From: Cycas panzhihuaensis
Lineage: Eukaryota; Cycadophyta
Direction of reading: 5' to 3'
Assembly (NCBI GenBank): GCA_023213395.1
Contig: CM041465.1
Span: forward strand, 139,879,741-139,943,740
Length of the DNA stretch: 64,000 bases
Shown one piece after another: positions 12,712 through 24,828 of this stretch (the stretch's first letter is position 1; each line of letters begins with the position of its first letter). The notes beneath the pieces are model-generated. The model saw only the letters and a list, made by a program, of their open reading frames with translations, was not told the origin of the DNA and did not search any database. Position numbers and translations under genes: made by a program.

Positions 12712-15446
12712 ATAATCACACATAAGACAATAACTGGTGGGAAATGATCATTTTTGAATATTGTATTAAGAATGAATATATACTTTTAATAGAAGGTCAC
12801 CTTATGACTAACTAGTTACTTATGAGAACCCTTATAAGGACCTATGTATGCATAATATGACTCTTTATAAGTGTACATGTATTCACACTTACATATGAGA
12901 GAGTTTATATAAGAAAATGGATTCATATTTATGAATTAAATATTACATAATATTTAACAAAAGTATGCCAAAAATACTATAGCTTATATGTTAAGTCTTT
13001 GATTATGAATAAACAAGATGAAACAAAGGATTGTGATATTTTGGTGGCCAATTCAAAAATACCTGATTCATGATTGGCTTTAATAGCCAACAACTATTTA
13101 GTCTTAGATTGAGAATCCCTCTTTATATAAAATTGTTAGGTGGTAGACTAAATAGTGTTTTACATTCTAAATAATAGAAAACATGAAGAACTTAGTCTCT
13201 AATAAGTTGCTCTCTTCTCTAAACTTTCTAATCAAGTGACACCCAAATCTCTATAATCTTAGTTGGGTACAAAAATGTGATTCTAAAAAATAAATGATAA
13301 TTCATACCATGTCATATTTCAATATCGTCACTTCAGACATTATTCCTATTGATTATAATGATCTACTACTTGGTAAGCTATATCAATATAAAAGACATAT
13401 GTAATATCATAGTTATGAAAACAACTATTATTTGCACAAAGATAAAAAAATGTTCTAACTTTAATATATGGCCATACTAACAATAGTGAAAACTTCCATT
13501 CTCATTCTAGAGACTTTACGTTTGGTCATCAAATTAGATTAATAATCATCCTTAATTTTCACATAAATATTATATGGATAATTTGTTGAAAAAACTAGAT
13601 CCCAATAACTAGAAATCACCACTAAGATCTAAACTATTTTGTAACTAGTTACAGAAATTAAAATTAAAATTTAACATACAAGTTCTTAAACTAGAGATAA
13701 TATAATAAATAAATCAGAAAGCTAAAGTATCATATATACACTAGATATAACATGGTAAAACCCTAGTACTATGCTAGGGAAATATCCACACAGGAGAGGT
13801 ATCGATATTTATTATCCAAGAATGGAGAAATGTACATAATCTACATTAGAATGCTCACAGCAACAACAACCAACCACCTCTACTCAATACAGTATATCTA
13901 ATATGTCAAACACCATTAACTACATAAAAAAACACCGTAAATTAGGCTATATGAGAAAGTCATATAAGGCACAAATCTCAACCATCAAATCTAAGGAATT
14001 TTGAATGAACAACCTTGATTCTCTTTATAATTTAGTATGTTTTATAGCGCTAGCTTTTTTGGTCAGGGGCTACTACCTCCAAACCTCCTCTTTATTAGGG
14101 GGAACCTACCCCCCTTTGATCCCCTTGTGAAAGTTTGGGGGGAAAACTGCACTACTAACTTATTAAATTTTTTTTGCCTCTAAACCATTATTATTACATT
14201 ATCTAATATAATTATCGATTTCTCTTCCTTAGATGTATTATAGCCAATACTAATAGCTAATTTAATGGTAATGATATAACATTTAGTTCCTCTCCAATCT
14301 TAACAAGTTCATTATGCATTAGATATTAGATCCCTTAGGGATATGATGGAATAAAGCCATCTAAGAATTAAGATATGGGTTGTACATTACTCAATGATAT
14401 TGAATTAACCATAAGGCTATGATACATGCTCATTGCTATGTATACCATTCATGGGCGTTGCAACTAGATTGGTGGTTGTGAATTAAAAGGAGGTTGATGT
14501 GGCATATACAACTCAACTCAAGACCAAGGGAAAAAGGCTTAGGCTAGAGAAGGAACTCCAATAACTTCCTCTATAGATGCTTATATACCTCATGGATATA
14601 GACACATGGATCTAAGATGAAAAAAAAGATTAAAGTTTGCAAGTAAAATAGAGGAGAAAGGAAGAAGAAGAAGATGATACAAGTTTTATTACCATATTTA
14701 CCTAATCAGTTAATTAATAATCATTAAATAAATAAATAAGTAGGCTAAACTATTACTAACTTAGATGCATGTAATTAAGGGGAAAAAAAAGATAAAACTT
14801 GCCTATGTATATCCCCTTAAAATGGGAGAATAATGCCTGATATAGGTCTTGAAAATCAAGAGATTCATCAAGACATAAATGGACTAAATATTATTAAGAT
14901 CTTACATACTTGATATAGGATCTAATCTCTTCCAAATGAACTAACTTCTTCTACCTAAACTAACTAACCATATATATACACCTACATCCCACAAATACCT
15001 ATAAAGCCTACAACTCCCACAAAAGCTTCCTATATAACTTAAGGATGATTACTTATATTCTAAGTAACCACAAAATTTCCCATAATTAACTAAGATGCTA
15101 AAGAAATTTTGAATAGCCTATTATAAATTAGTATAGAATTAAGGTATCTATTATAGTTCAAAGGTATCTAACAACTTCTTAGGATGCTCATAGCCTTCAA
15201 AAAGTGATAAATATAGTTTATAGATTGAGTTAGATGTCTTGGAGCTATAATACCATTTGTTATGGTCTTTAAGGAGTTGTAATAAAAAACATATTGATGT
15301 ATAGGTAGAAATAATTCTTAATTAATAGGAAATAAGTATATAATGGGGACAATTATAATGGCCAATCCTCTCTAATATGAGAGTTATTCTAGGTAACACT
15401 ATTGCTTGTATGATTCCTATAATAAGATAAAGGTTCTAAGAATTTT
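12712..15446. other. Unassigned A+T-rich DNA
   Basis: No gene or complete element can be supported. A small perfect stem CCCTAG/CTAGGG lies near 13762-13780, and runs of C and G occur near 14095-14150. At 15242-15255 GAGCTATAATACCA followed by TGTTATGG at 15258 resembles a reversed Met-tRNA primer site next to an LTR start. It could be the edge of another minus-strand Copia element cut by CopC. Confidence 0.4.
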
Positions 15447-15451
15447 CTAAT
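15447..15451. other. CopC target site duplication, left copy
   Basis: CTAAT here matches CTAAT at 26376-26380, directly outside the two LTR ends. Confidence 0.85.
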
Positions 15452-15785
15452 TGTTGGAATAATGTCTATTCTATAAACATATGTGAGAGGCACCTGGGAA
15501 AGGAGTAGGCCACAACCAACCAACATCGGGCGACCATTAGCCAACATTGAGCCACCTTAAGCTACCTACAGTTGACAAGGTAAGTATTTGAATTTGAATT
15601 TATTATTTTTTAATTTTCTTACTAACGTAAGGTTGAGGCGATCTCCTACCTCCCCAAAACTATATATATATATGTGGAGTACCTCCCTGGTGTTTTTTAA
15701 CACTGCACTCATTTTTCAGAGATTGATTAATTCTTGCAACAATGGATTAAGCTTATGTAGCCTGCTTTATCCTCTAGCTCTAACA
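15452..15785 (+). repeat. CopC 5' LTR
   Basis: It starts TGTTGGAATAATGTC and ends in TCTAACA. The 3' LTR begins TATTGGAATAATGTCC and has the same body. It contains a TATA-like run at about 15658-15673 followed by CCTCCCTGGTGTTTTTTAAC. Confidence 0.9.
15655..15712 (+). promoter_or_regulatory. CopC LTR core promoter region
   Basis: CTCCCCAAAACTATATATA is followed about 25 bases later by the conserved string CCTCCCTGGTGTTTTTTAAC. The CopF LTR has the same arrangement at 30836-30890 with TATAAATA, which supports a conserved TATA and transcription start module. Confidence 0.55.
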
Positions 15786-15787
15786 TT

Positions 15788-15798
15788 TGGGATCAGAG
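15788..15798 (+). other. CopC primer binding site
   Basis: TGGGATCAGAG lies two bases after the LTR. It matches the Met-tRNA site TGGTATCAGAG with one mismatch. Confidence 0.8.
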
Positions 15799-18700
15799 TG
15801 TGATTTGACAAGTTTTATATGAAGAATTCATTTATTTTCTTCAATAGTTTATATAATATTTTATTCAATATATTTCTTTTTTTGGCATCTACAAGCTTCA
15901 AATCTTTAAGTTTTTTAGTTCTTTTATAGCTATTACTATCACATTTATCCCAAGATATGTTTGGAAGGATTATATTATATTTTCATATGATTCTATAAAG
16001 TTTTTTAATCATTTTCTTTACCTTTTTCAAGGGTCTACTTCTTCTCTAAAATTTGATGGCCTAGTGATCTCTCCATAGTATATGAAACCTAAGCATATGA
16101 TTATTCATTTAAATCCTTACTGAACCAACTTCTCAACACATTTAACAAATCAAAAAATTGCAATCCCTATGAGAAGAGATCTCTTCCAAAAGCTTGGCCA
16201 TTCAGTCTCGGCAATGACACCCCACAACTCCCTTTTTTGCTTACTCATTTTGCTCTTATTTTTCATCAAATTTCTATTAGGAGTTGGGTGCAAGCCTGGT
16301 ACAAACTAATAGAAGTGATCTCAGTTAGTCTTTGGTCTATTTTTTGGCCATACAACCTCCCTCTACGTATGCACATCCTCCACTAGTTTTGTACTTGAAA
16401 ATCATGGTTTTTAAGCCATTTTTCCCTATATTTCTTTTATCAAATCATTGTTTCCATATGTTTAACCTATTCTGATTGATCACTAAAGAAATCTACAGCT
16501 TGTTTCATCAGCTTTCATTGTACTTACTCAACATACATTGCCACACCTTGTGCAACTATACTTTTTATCTTTTTCTATTTTTTAATTTGATTTTAATATA
16601 TGAAATTTTCATATAGTTTTAAAATTTTAATGTGTTTCTATAATATTTAGCATCCAACCCCTGCCCCCCTAGATTTTGGTCATATTAACCCTTTATATGA
16701 CCATATTTTTCATTATTAAGGGGGCAAATTTCAAAAAATATTAACTTTTCTTTATAAAATTTAATTTTTTAAAATTATTTTTTATATTTTATAACTTTTA
16801 AAGTCTGGAGCCACTCTTTAGAGCCTAGCAGGTGGTCAGATTAGCCCCCACATGACCTGGGCTAGTCTGCTAAAGGGGATTAACTCCCTCATTCACTATT
16901 TTATTATTTAAAAGATGCCCTTGTGGATTTTCTACAATGACTTTTAATCTAAGAGCCTATTTTTCAAATGCCTGGATTTGTTAGAAAGATTTTTTGATCC
17001 TCTATGCATTGAAATAGGTTTCATTATGATCTTCTATCATTTTATAGGGTTTGAAAGCTAATAAAGTTAAGGCTTTTGTTTAGTCCTAAGTTGACCCATT
17101 TTTTAATATTTGAAGCAAATTTTTTGCTCTAACTTAGCATATTTGTCTATTATTGAGTTACTAATCAAGTGTTGATAGGGATTTTACTACTTTTAGAGGC
17201 TCTTAACTCAAATTTGTAGCCATTTAGCTCTATTTTAGCTTCTTAAATTATAGGAGCCTTGTTTGGGATTAAAACATCAAACCAATGCCTTCTATAGTTA
17301 TCATTTTATTTTTTTAACATATAAACTTAAATCTAAAGATCTATTAAAGTATATTTTTATTTATTTAAGGTTCTTTTACCTCCTTAAAGTCTTTCTAGTT
17401 GCACTTAGATTGCATATGATTATTCAAAGAGCATTCTTTTATTACATTCTCACTGATTAAAGAGACATTTATTCAAAAATTTATATATTTCAAGATTCTT
17501 AATTCACTAGTAAAAGGCATATTCCAATTGCTTTAAAGCCATTGCATTTGAAAGTTGGAAGGTGCATTATAGTGCATAGCTATAAGCTCATTCTTTTACA
17601 CTTTGAAGCATTTCAAGGCACATTTTATTAAGTGTTTTATTACATAACTACATGCTTACTTCATAGGCCTTTATTTTTAAGATTCATATATTTATTATCT
17701 TTTGAAATGAGCATAGTTTGAATAGTGTTTTAATTCCAAAAAGACATCTTCCTTACATTTTTTTTAAGGAATTACTTAGCCATTTTGATTAAGAAAGCAT
17801 TTGAATAGTGAAACAAAATTATAGATTCAATCTTTGGGGTTCTCCTTTAGCTCTTTATTGTCCAATTAAGTTTTGAAAAATAAGTGCATTTAGTTTGCTT
17901 TAAAAGAAAGTTATTACTTTATTTATATATTCTTTTTAAAGGAGCATGTATTATCTTCAATTCAAAAGGATATTTGATTGTATATTTACATTCATTTAAT
18001 AGAGAAACATTTATCTTGTTTCATTGTTAAGAAGAAATATTTTTTTTCTTATTACTTAGTTACTATTTTCTTTTATTTCTTAAATAGTGAAATTTATTTA
18101 AAAGTATCATTTGTTATTTTTCGACTTAAAAGGATAAGTCTTACTTATTGCTAAATTATTTTTTAATTTCTTAATTTTAAAAAAATCATTTCTTGATTAA
18201 GCAAGATCATATTAATATTTATTTGTCTCACATTAGAAAAAATAATCACCCAAATTAACCTCCTTATTTCTAGCCTTGCAAGGGGAATGGTTAGTACCCC
18301 TAAAGTTACCACCATGCACACACCTTTGGCCTACTCATATTGTATGGGGAATGTCACTGGCTATCAGGTGTATTAAGTGGCAGGATAAGGTGAGAAACCT
18401 GTCTAATTCCATATTTTAAAGACCAAGACTAGACCTGGAGAGGGTGAGTGCCTTAGTTATAAATCCACCACTGATAGATCTGTCGCTAGTTATAAAACTA
18501 ATGCAGGTGGATAAACAAGTTAGGGGGGTCTAGCAACTTCATTGTAACCTACATACTAAGGTATATTGAGCCAAGATCTCATGTACTGGTATATTAGGTA
18601 CCTAATTTTCCACTTATGGGAAGGTGCTACTAGATAAGATAACAACCAAAAGCTTCCCTTAGAGACCACAAACTTGGAGTTTAGAAACCTTCTTAGGGAC

Positions 18701-18851
18701 TAGGACACTTATTCAAGTTTACTTGGGACAACAAAAAAATCTTATTTGGGATAATTATAGTCTTAAGGACATTTTTTAGCTTTATTTAAGTAATTATACT
18801 TTGAGGTCATTTTATCAAATGGATATTTATCAAGACTTTAGTTGAGAAATA
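15799..18851 (+). other. CopC untranslated leader
   Basis: About 3 kb separate the primer site from gag. The second half is recognisably similar to the CopF leader (compare 17000-17160 with 32500-32660). Its last part holds the block shared by three elements. Confidence 0.65.
18241..18720 (+). other. Conserved Copia leader block, CopC copy
   Basis: This stretch of about 450-480 bp aligns by eye with 33765-34245 (CopF) and 44395-44870 (CopH). Shared landmarks are AAGGGGAATG, CCTAAAGTTACCACCATG (variants), GCCTACTCATATT, GGTGAGTG, TAGATCTGTC, AGGTATATTGAGCC and ACTGGTATATTAGGT. It has no open frame and ends about 130 bases before the gag start. It is noncoding in all three copies. A role in RNA packaging, dimerisation or translation is possible but is only inference. 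Confidence 0.75.
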
Positions 18852-21815
18852 ATGGCAGTTAATTTTGGTAACATGATTATTCCAAAGTTTGATAGATCTA
18901 ATTTCTTGAAATAAAGTAGGAGGATAAGACCCATCCTTATCGCTAAAGACATGGGATATTTGAGAACAGGATACACAAAACTAGGAAAAAATATAAGTGA
19001 TCCAAAGAAATTAACATATAAGAAGAATATAAAGATGGATAATGAGGCCCTTACATTAATATTTTGTACCCTAAAGGATCATATATTTCTTAGGATAAGT
19101 GAGGTGACAAAAGCTAAGGAAGCTTAGAATACCTTACAACTGATTTATAAAGGGGTAGCTTCACCCAAGCTACAAACTTTGAGGAGCATGTTTAAAAACT
19201 TAAGGATAATGGCTAACAAATTAGTTATAGAATTTATGACTAAGGTTCAAGACCTTATTAATAATATGAGATCCCTTAGAGAAATATTAACTAAATAAAG
19301 AGTTATTGAGAGAATCTTAAGATGTGTTGGTGAAGTAAAAAGATTTGAAATAGTGGCAACTAGTATAGAGGTGTTAAAGGATTTGAGTACCTTGAATATT
19401 AATTAAATAACTAAGTGCTATGTTAATGGTAGTTAAGGAGAAGAAGAATATAAATGAGTCACTTGAGTATGTCTTTATAACGAAGGCAAGGATACAATTA
19501 AACTCGCAAGCTGGAACCTCTAAATCTAGGGACCAATCCCTAAGAGGGAGAGAAAGAAACCCTAGAGAATAAATATGCCAAGAAAATCAAGCAAGATATC
19601 AAGCTCCACATCAAATACATGAAGGAGCAAACCAAAGGAATCCTAGCCATAATAAATATCAAAGTGAAGAAAGGAACCATGAGGCAAACCAATATTTCCA
19701 TAATTATCAGGGGTAGATACACTCTCAAAAGACCAATTTCAACTATGCCAATAATAGACAAAGGGATAGCCAAGCCCCATATTTCAAAAGAGGAAGGCCA
19801 TCCCATATTGATAGAACCAATCCTTGTAGAAAAAGTCTTAGTTATGGGAGAATGGATTTACTTCACTGCTCATTTTTCAATAGAGTTGGTTATACAAAAG
19901 ATAAATATTTTACCAAGAATGGTCGACCTACTAGAGGAAGTGCCAACATAGTTATAGAAATAAGGGAGAATGATCGACTATTTTTATCTAGTTTTATTAC
20001 TCATGAGGAAGAAGATGATGGTTGGTATATTGATTCTAGTTGTTCCACTCATATAACCACAAACAAGATATATTCCAAACCATGGGTTAAACTAAAAGGG
20101 GGTCCATCATATTTAGAGATGACACCTCTCACGAATCTATTGGTAGAGGTAATGTCACCCTAAAAACTGAAGTAGGTGAATATTGACATTTAGATGATGT
20201 AGAGAAAGTTATTGAAATGGTAGTTATAGAGAAAAAGAGCCACTTCATCTTGTCTATATAGTTCTTTATGGTCCCATGGATGTTCCTTCACTAGTAGGTG
20301 CTAAATATTTTCTTACATTCATTGATGACTATACAAGAAAAACTTGGGTCTACTTCTTAAAGTTCAAGTCTGATGCTTTCCAACACTTTGTCAATTTCAA
20401 AACCTTTATGGAGAGGTAAAGTGGACATAAGATACTCTCTTTAAGTTAAGGCAATGGGGGAAAGTTTATCTCAAATGAATTTAAGGCCTATTGTATACAT
20501 CATGGAATTAAGGGACAACTTACAAATCCTTACACCCCTCAATAAAATGGGATGACTAAAAGAAAGAATTGTACCATAGTTGAGATGGATAAGTACATGT
20601 TAAAGGATAAAATTTGTGACATGAATTATGGACTGAGGTAGTCTACACTGTTGTTTAGTTACTCAATAGGTATATCACTAAAATCCTAAGGTGGATGACA
20701 CCTAGAAAAGCATAGACTAGATACAAATCTAGTATCCACCATTTGAGAGTTTTTAGTTACCTAGCTTATATCCATGTCCTTGAACAAAAGAGAACTAAGC
20801 TAGATGATAACAACATCAAATGTATATTTATTAGCTACAATGATACTTCAGAGTCTTATAAGATTTATCATCTTGAAGCACAAAAAGTATTAGTGAGAAG
20901 GGATATTAGGTTCCAATAAAATGATTATTATCACATTGACTATGATCAAGATAAAGGAAAGGTATTATGACAAATCTTAATTCAACCAGTAGGTCCACAC
21001 ATGTGTCACCTAGGCAGGACTTAAGACAAACTATTGATGTACTAAGTGGGGAGGGAACCTCCTTTCAACCTCCACCACAAAGATTTCCTAGATGGATTTA
21101 AAGGAACTACAATATGGACAATATTTTGGATAATGATTATAATAGAAGATCTACTCATTCCCATAAGGTAAATTTTTCCCTTATGATTTAAGTCATGGAG
21201 ACTCATGAGCCTCATACTTTTGATTGGCAAAAAACAATGGAAGAGGAATATAATTCCATAGTGAAAATGATACATGGGAACTAGTTAACCTTCCTCCCAA
21301 TAAAAAGGCTATTAGTACCAAACGGGTCTATAAGACCAAATTCCAGTCTGATGGATAAATTAAGAAATATAAATCTAGACTCATAGCCAAAGGTTATGCC
21401 CAAAGAGAAGGCATAGACTATAGTGAAACCTTTGTTCCTATTACATGCATGGAAATTCTTCATATGATATTGAGTTTAGCCACATACAAGAGATGGGATA
21501 TTCACCAAATAGATGTTAAAAGTGCATTTATTAATAGGTATATTAAATAAGATATATATGTCTATTAGCCCCAAGGTTTTGAAGTCAAGGGAGGAGAAGA
21601 CAAAATCTATAAGCTAAAAATGACACTTTATGGGTTAAAATAAACACCCATGGTATGGTACTCTCAAATTAATAAATATTTCAAAGACTAAGGATTCGAA
21701 AGAACCTAATCAAATCCAAATCTATGCATTAAGATCAAAGGAGACTCTATCATAATAATAAGACTTTATATATATGATCTTATCTACATAGGAAATGACT
21801 CCTATCTTTCATAAA
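18852..21815 (+). pseudogene. CopC: gag, protease, integrase and first part of reverse transcriptase
   Basis: Gag starts at the ATG at 18852 with MAVNFGNMIIPKFDRSNF, followed by a stop where the family has a Trp-containing motif. A UBN2-type gag domain follows up to about 19430. The knuckle region near 19865 reads HCSFFNRVGYTKDKYF, with Cys and His positions lost. Protease has WYIDSSCSTHIT with the catalytic Asp codon at 20032 (usual form DSGCSTHM). Integrase contains FIDDYTRKTWVYFLKF at about 20318-20367. Reverse transcriptase begins near 21190 and is interrupted at 21820 by NonautD, then resumes at 24829. Stops occur throughout, so the gene is dead. Confidence 0.88.
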
Positions 21816-21820
21816 AATTT

Positions 21821-22046
21821 TGTTGGAAATAGACCTACAATAAGATATTCACAAACAGAATAAAACACACCTCTACAAGATTGAATGGTACCCTTAAGGT
21901 ACCTCCATTGTATTAACAAAACATCCTTACAACAAGATTCAATATGATACACTATGTTGTGTATTTATAATACATGTCAATATAGAGAGAGTAGGAATCC
22001 ACTTGCATATGGGATAAAACAAATGTGCATTATCAATATTCCAACA
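21821..22046 (-). repeat. NonautD left LTR
   Basis: It runs from TGTTGGAAATAGACC to CAATATTCCAACA, 226 bp. Compared with the right LTR I count about 16 differences, all transitions, and no indels. Confidence 0.92.
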
Positions 22047-22056
22047 CTCCCCCTTA
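22047..22056 (-). other. NonautD polypurine tract
   Basis: CTCCCCCTTA is TAAGGGGGAG on the element strand, directly upstream of its 3' LTR. Confidence 0.85.
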
Positions 22057-22111
22057 ATGCACATTTTGGTCATTTGTATTTGTAATGCTTTTTCCTTGGA
22101 ATTGTCTCAAA

Positions 22112-22276
22112 AATGATGTCTTCAACTTGATCCTTGTCTTCAAACTTGTAGTGATGACTTTACTATAGAATGATGTCTTCATCTTGATTTGTGTCTTCAA
22201 TTATGTACTGATGTCTTTGTAGGATGATATCCTTAACTTGATTTCTATCTTCAATCCTGTAGTGATGATGTTGATG
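22112..22276 (-). repeat. Three tandem coding repeats in the gag tail of NonautD
   Basis: Units start at about 22112, 22169 and 22223, each opening with a variant of AATGATGTCTTCAACTTGAT. Spacing is 57 and 54 bases, both multiples of three. On the minus strand they encode repeats of the type HYxIEDxNQVxDIIL. Confidence 0.75.
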
Positions 22277-22825
22277 TAGCAACTCTAGTAAGTACAAATC
22301 ATGATCCTTCATTGTGCCTAGTCTAGTCTTATTTTGATGTAAATCCTATAAATAACCATCTTCAATCACAACTTACTTGTCATCATTATCTTGTATAAAC
22401 TCTTGAACACTATGTACAACAGTGATTTCTTCAACCTTAGGAGTGGAGTCTTGATCAACTTACATACTCTTTGAACTTGAAATAATGCTCAAAGAAGAAA
22501 TATCATTCAAACTTGAATCAATACTCAAAGTAGGAATATCATCAATATAAGACTCGTCTTTTATAGAACCATTGGATTCATATTCAATCTATCTTGAAAT
22601 CATGGTGTCATCTATATAAACCTTTATCAACTCATCACTTTCACTGTCTTCATTAGTAGTTATAGTCTCATCAATGCATTCAACTATCATTTCTTTACAT
22701 TCAGTAGAAATTTCATCAGTACTCATACATTTTTCATCTTAACATGCTGTTTCATCAGTGTCAATGATATTTTCTTCATTCATTGTATCTGTACCATAAC
22801 TAGCCCTAATTACTTTTTCAATCAT

Positions 22826-23203
22826 TCACTGTGTCTCTTCAGGAGTTTGTTCAAATACTTCCCTTAGAAAATCCCAAGCTTCGTTAGCATTACTTGCATG
22901 TAGAATCATAGGAATGACAAAATGGAATTTGGAAGGAAGATCAACCTCATTGAATGCAGCATGAATCATAATAAATGCTTTCCTATCTTTCTTCTTAAGT
23001 ATTTCCTTTTCTTCTTCATCATTAGGGATATCATATTCATCAGTAATAATCTTCCATAAACCTCTAACTATGAATAAACATCTCATTTTAATTATCCAAA
23101 AGAAGTAGTCTTCACCATTACACTTAGGTATTGGAAGAAATGAATCCCTTATGTAATATTCATTTATTTCATGAGCATATATAACCACATCATTGTCCTC
23201 CAT
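22826..23203 (-). pseudogene. NonautD gag-like protein (DUF4219/UBN2 type), N-terminal part
   Basis: The 125-codon frame starts at 23203 with MEDNDVVIYAHEINEYY and includes IPKCNGEDYFFWIIKMRCLF, the hydrophobic gag opening found in plant Copia elements (family form LxGxNYxxW). It ends with NEAWDFLREVFEQ, typical of a UBN2 gag domain. The same frame continues past the first stop with few interruptions to about 22160. It gives a tail rich in Asp, Glu, Ser and Thr that ends in three tandem repeats. No zinc knuckle is visible. The intact protein was probably about 340 residues. No pol genes accompany it. Confidence 0.75.
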
Positions 23204-24583
23204 GATTGTAAATCCTATTTTCTAATACCATGTCCCTTTTCCAATCAATAAATTCACCCATTAATCTTTAAAAACTTTCTCATGTCTCATGTCCCACATA
23301 TCATTGACTTCATCATCACATCATTGCCTTATGCATCTCACATATGCCAAATAGTCACATACAATCCAAACACTCACTTCACCAAATCAATGCCTCATAA
23401 ATCTCACAATGATCATACATGCCATATGTTGCTACCAAGATACATACTTCACTTGATTGTCCAAAACATACAACTCATGCCATTACACTATTTAATAATT
23501 TTGCTTCCTTGCAACTCAGGTATCTTCAACAAAAAACTCATCCTTCTTTGCACATTCAATTAACTAGAACACATCATTAAACATCCCTAATCTCATCCTT
23601 AAAACATACCCAATAATTACCCAATCTGTCATGTTAAGCTCATATGCAACAAGCATCTCATCACCTCATATCACTATCTTTCTTGCCCTCAAATTAGTCT
23701 TATCATGCCCATAAAGTCCCTTCACATAAATCACATTCCAAGGATCACTAAATCACCATATACCACCTAACTCATTAATGTAAACACATGCATCGTTGCT
23801 TCATCACCATACTATGTCATCATCATAATAGCTCTCTCATATGAACACATGTAAGAAGACACTTAATTTTCCATTAAACAATCACCATTATGCACTTCAA
23901 ATCATTAATAGAGTGCTAAATATATTCACATCAACATGACTTAATGTCATCTCACATTGTAACAATACCCTCCCAAGCACAAAATATGTAAGAGAGTCTC
24001 AAATAATCACTTCATTACCATTGTCTAATTCATGTCACCATATCAATATGAAACCCTTAAATTCTTAAAAATTTATTTCTGAAAAAAATATAGCTCAGAA
24101 ATACAATTCCAATGGTTTAGACGAAATTGAATTCTGATACCTAGATCAAAAGTTATACTCCTTTTAAGAATTTCACAATTGGGGTTTCTAGGGGCTGTAA
24201 TAGTACCTTCTGATAAACTACTAATAACTTTTTATTCTAAAATCTGATGAATCTCAAATCACTTCCATTCGAAAGAAAATTTAAAAATGCAAAGAATCAA
24301 AAAAACCTTGAGGTCATTTGGATACCTGTAGCCAAAGTTATGGCTCTCTAAAGTTGAGGTTACAAATCTGTCCCAAAAATATGGCAATGAAAAAAATGCA
24401 GGCCGAAATTAATTTTACTGTAATTTTTGCACTTTCACCCCAAAATCTATAGTGTGACCACTCAAATTTTATAGAATGATCTATTTCATCTTAATTTCGC
24501 TATTACTTTTCAGAAATTTCAACGTTATGGCACCTCCCAAATCACTGCTTTAATACCGAACAAAAACACCTCTCTCAACCTGG
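23204..24583 (-). other. NonautD untranslated leader
   Basis: About 1.4 kb lie between primer site and gag. No coding motif was seen. The part near 23290-23900 is rich in CATCA-like words on the plus strand. Confidence 0.55.
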
Positions 24584-24597
24584 GCACTCTGATACCA
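24584..24597 (-). other. NonautD primer binding site
   Basis: GCACTCTGATACCA is the complement of TGGTATCAGAGTGC, a perfect initiator-Met primer site that directly abuts the LTR. Confidence 0.9.
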
Positions 24598-24823
24598 TGT
24601 TGGAAATAGACCTGCAATAAGATATTCACAAACAGAATAAAACACATCTCCACAGGATCGAATAGTACCCTTAAGATACCTCCATTGTATTAACAAAATA
24701 TCCTTACAACAAGATTTAATATGATACACTATGTTATGTATTTATAACACATGTCAATATAGAGAGAGTAGGAATCCACTTACATGTGGGATAAAACAAA
24801 TGTGTATTATCAATATTCTAATA
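24598..24823 (-). repeat. NonautD right LTR
   Basis: It is 226 bp, TGTTGGAAATAGACC to TTCTAATA. The terminal CA has become TA on this side. Confidence 0.92.
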
Positions 24824-24828
24824 AATTT

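Larger units (their letters stand above)
21821..24823 (-). mobile_element. NonautD: gag-only, non-autonomous Copia-type LTR retrotransposon
   Basis: It has 226-bp LTRs (21821-22046 and 24598-24823) and an exact 5-bp target duplication AATTT (21816-21820 and 24824-24828). Its primer site on the right and polypurine tract on the left show that it lies on the minus strand. The 3.0-kb unit has only a gag-like frame; there is no room for, and no trace of, protease, integrase or reverse transcriptase. Removing it rejoins CopC reverse transcriptase in frame (HKNF then KEDMCKEF). Mobilisation must have depended on enzymes from another Copia element. It resembles what has been called TR-GAG elements. 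Confidence 0.92.

Noticed and set aside
13762-13780. Short perfect stem CCCTAG/CTAGGG as a terminator or regulatory hairpin
   Set aside because: Six-base arms are expected by chance in a window of this size, and no gene is nearby.
21821-24823. NonautD as a terminal-inverted-repeat DNA transposon
   Set aside because: It has long direct repeats, a perfect Met-tRNA primer site and a polypurine tract, and a 5-bp duplication, all features of LTR elements.
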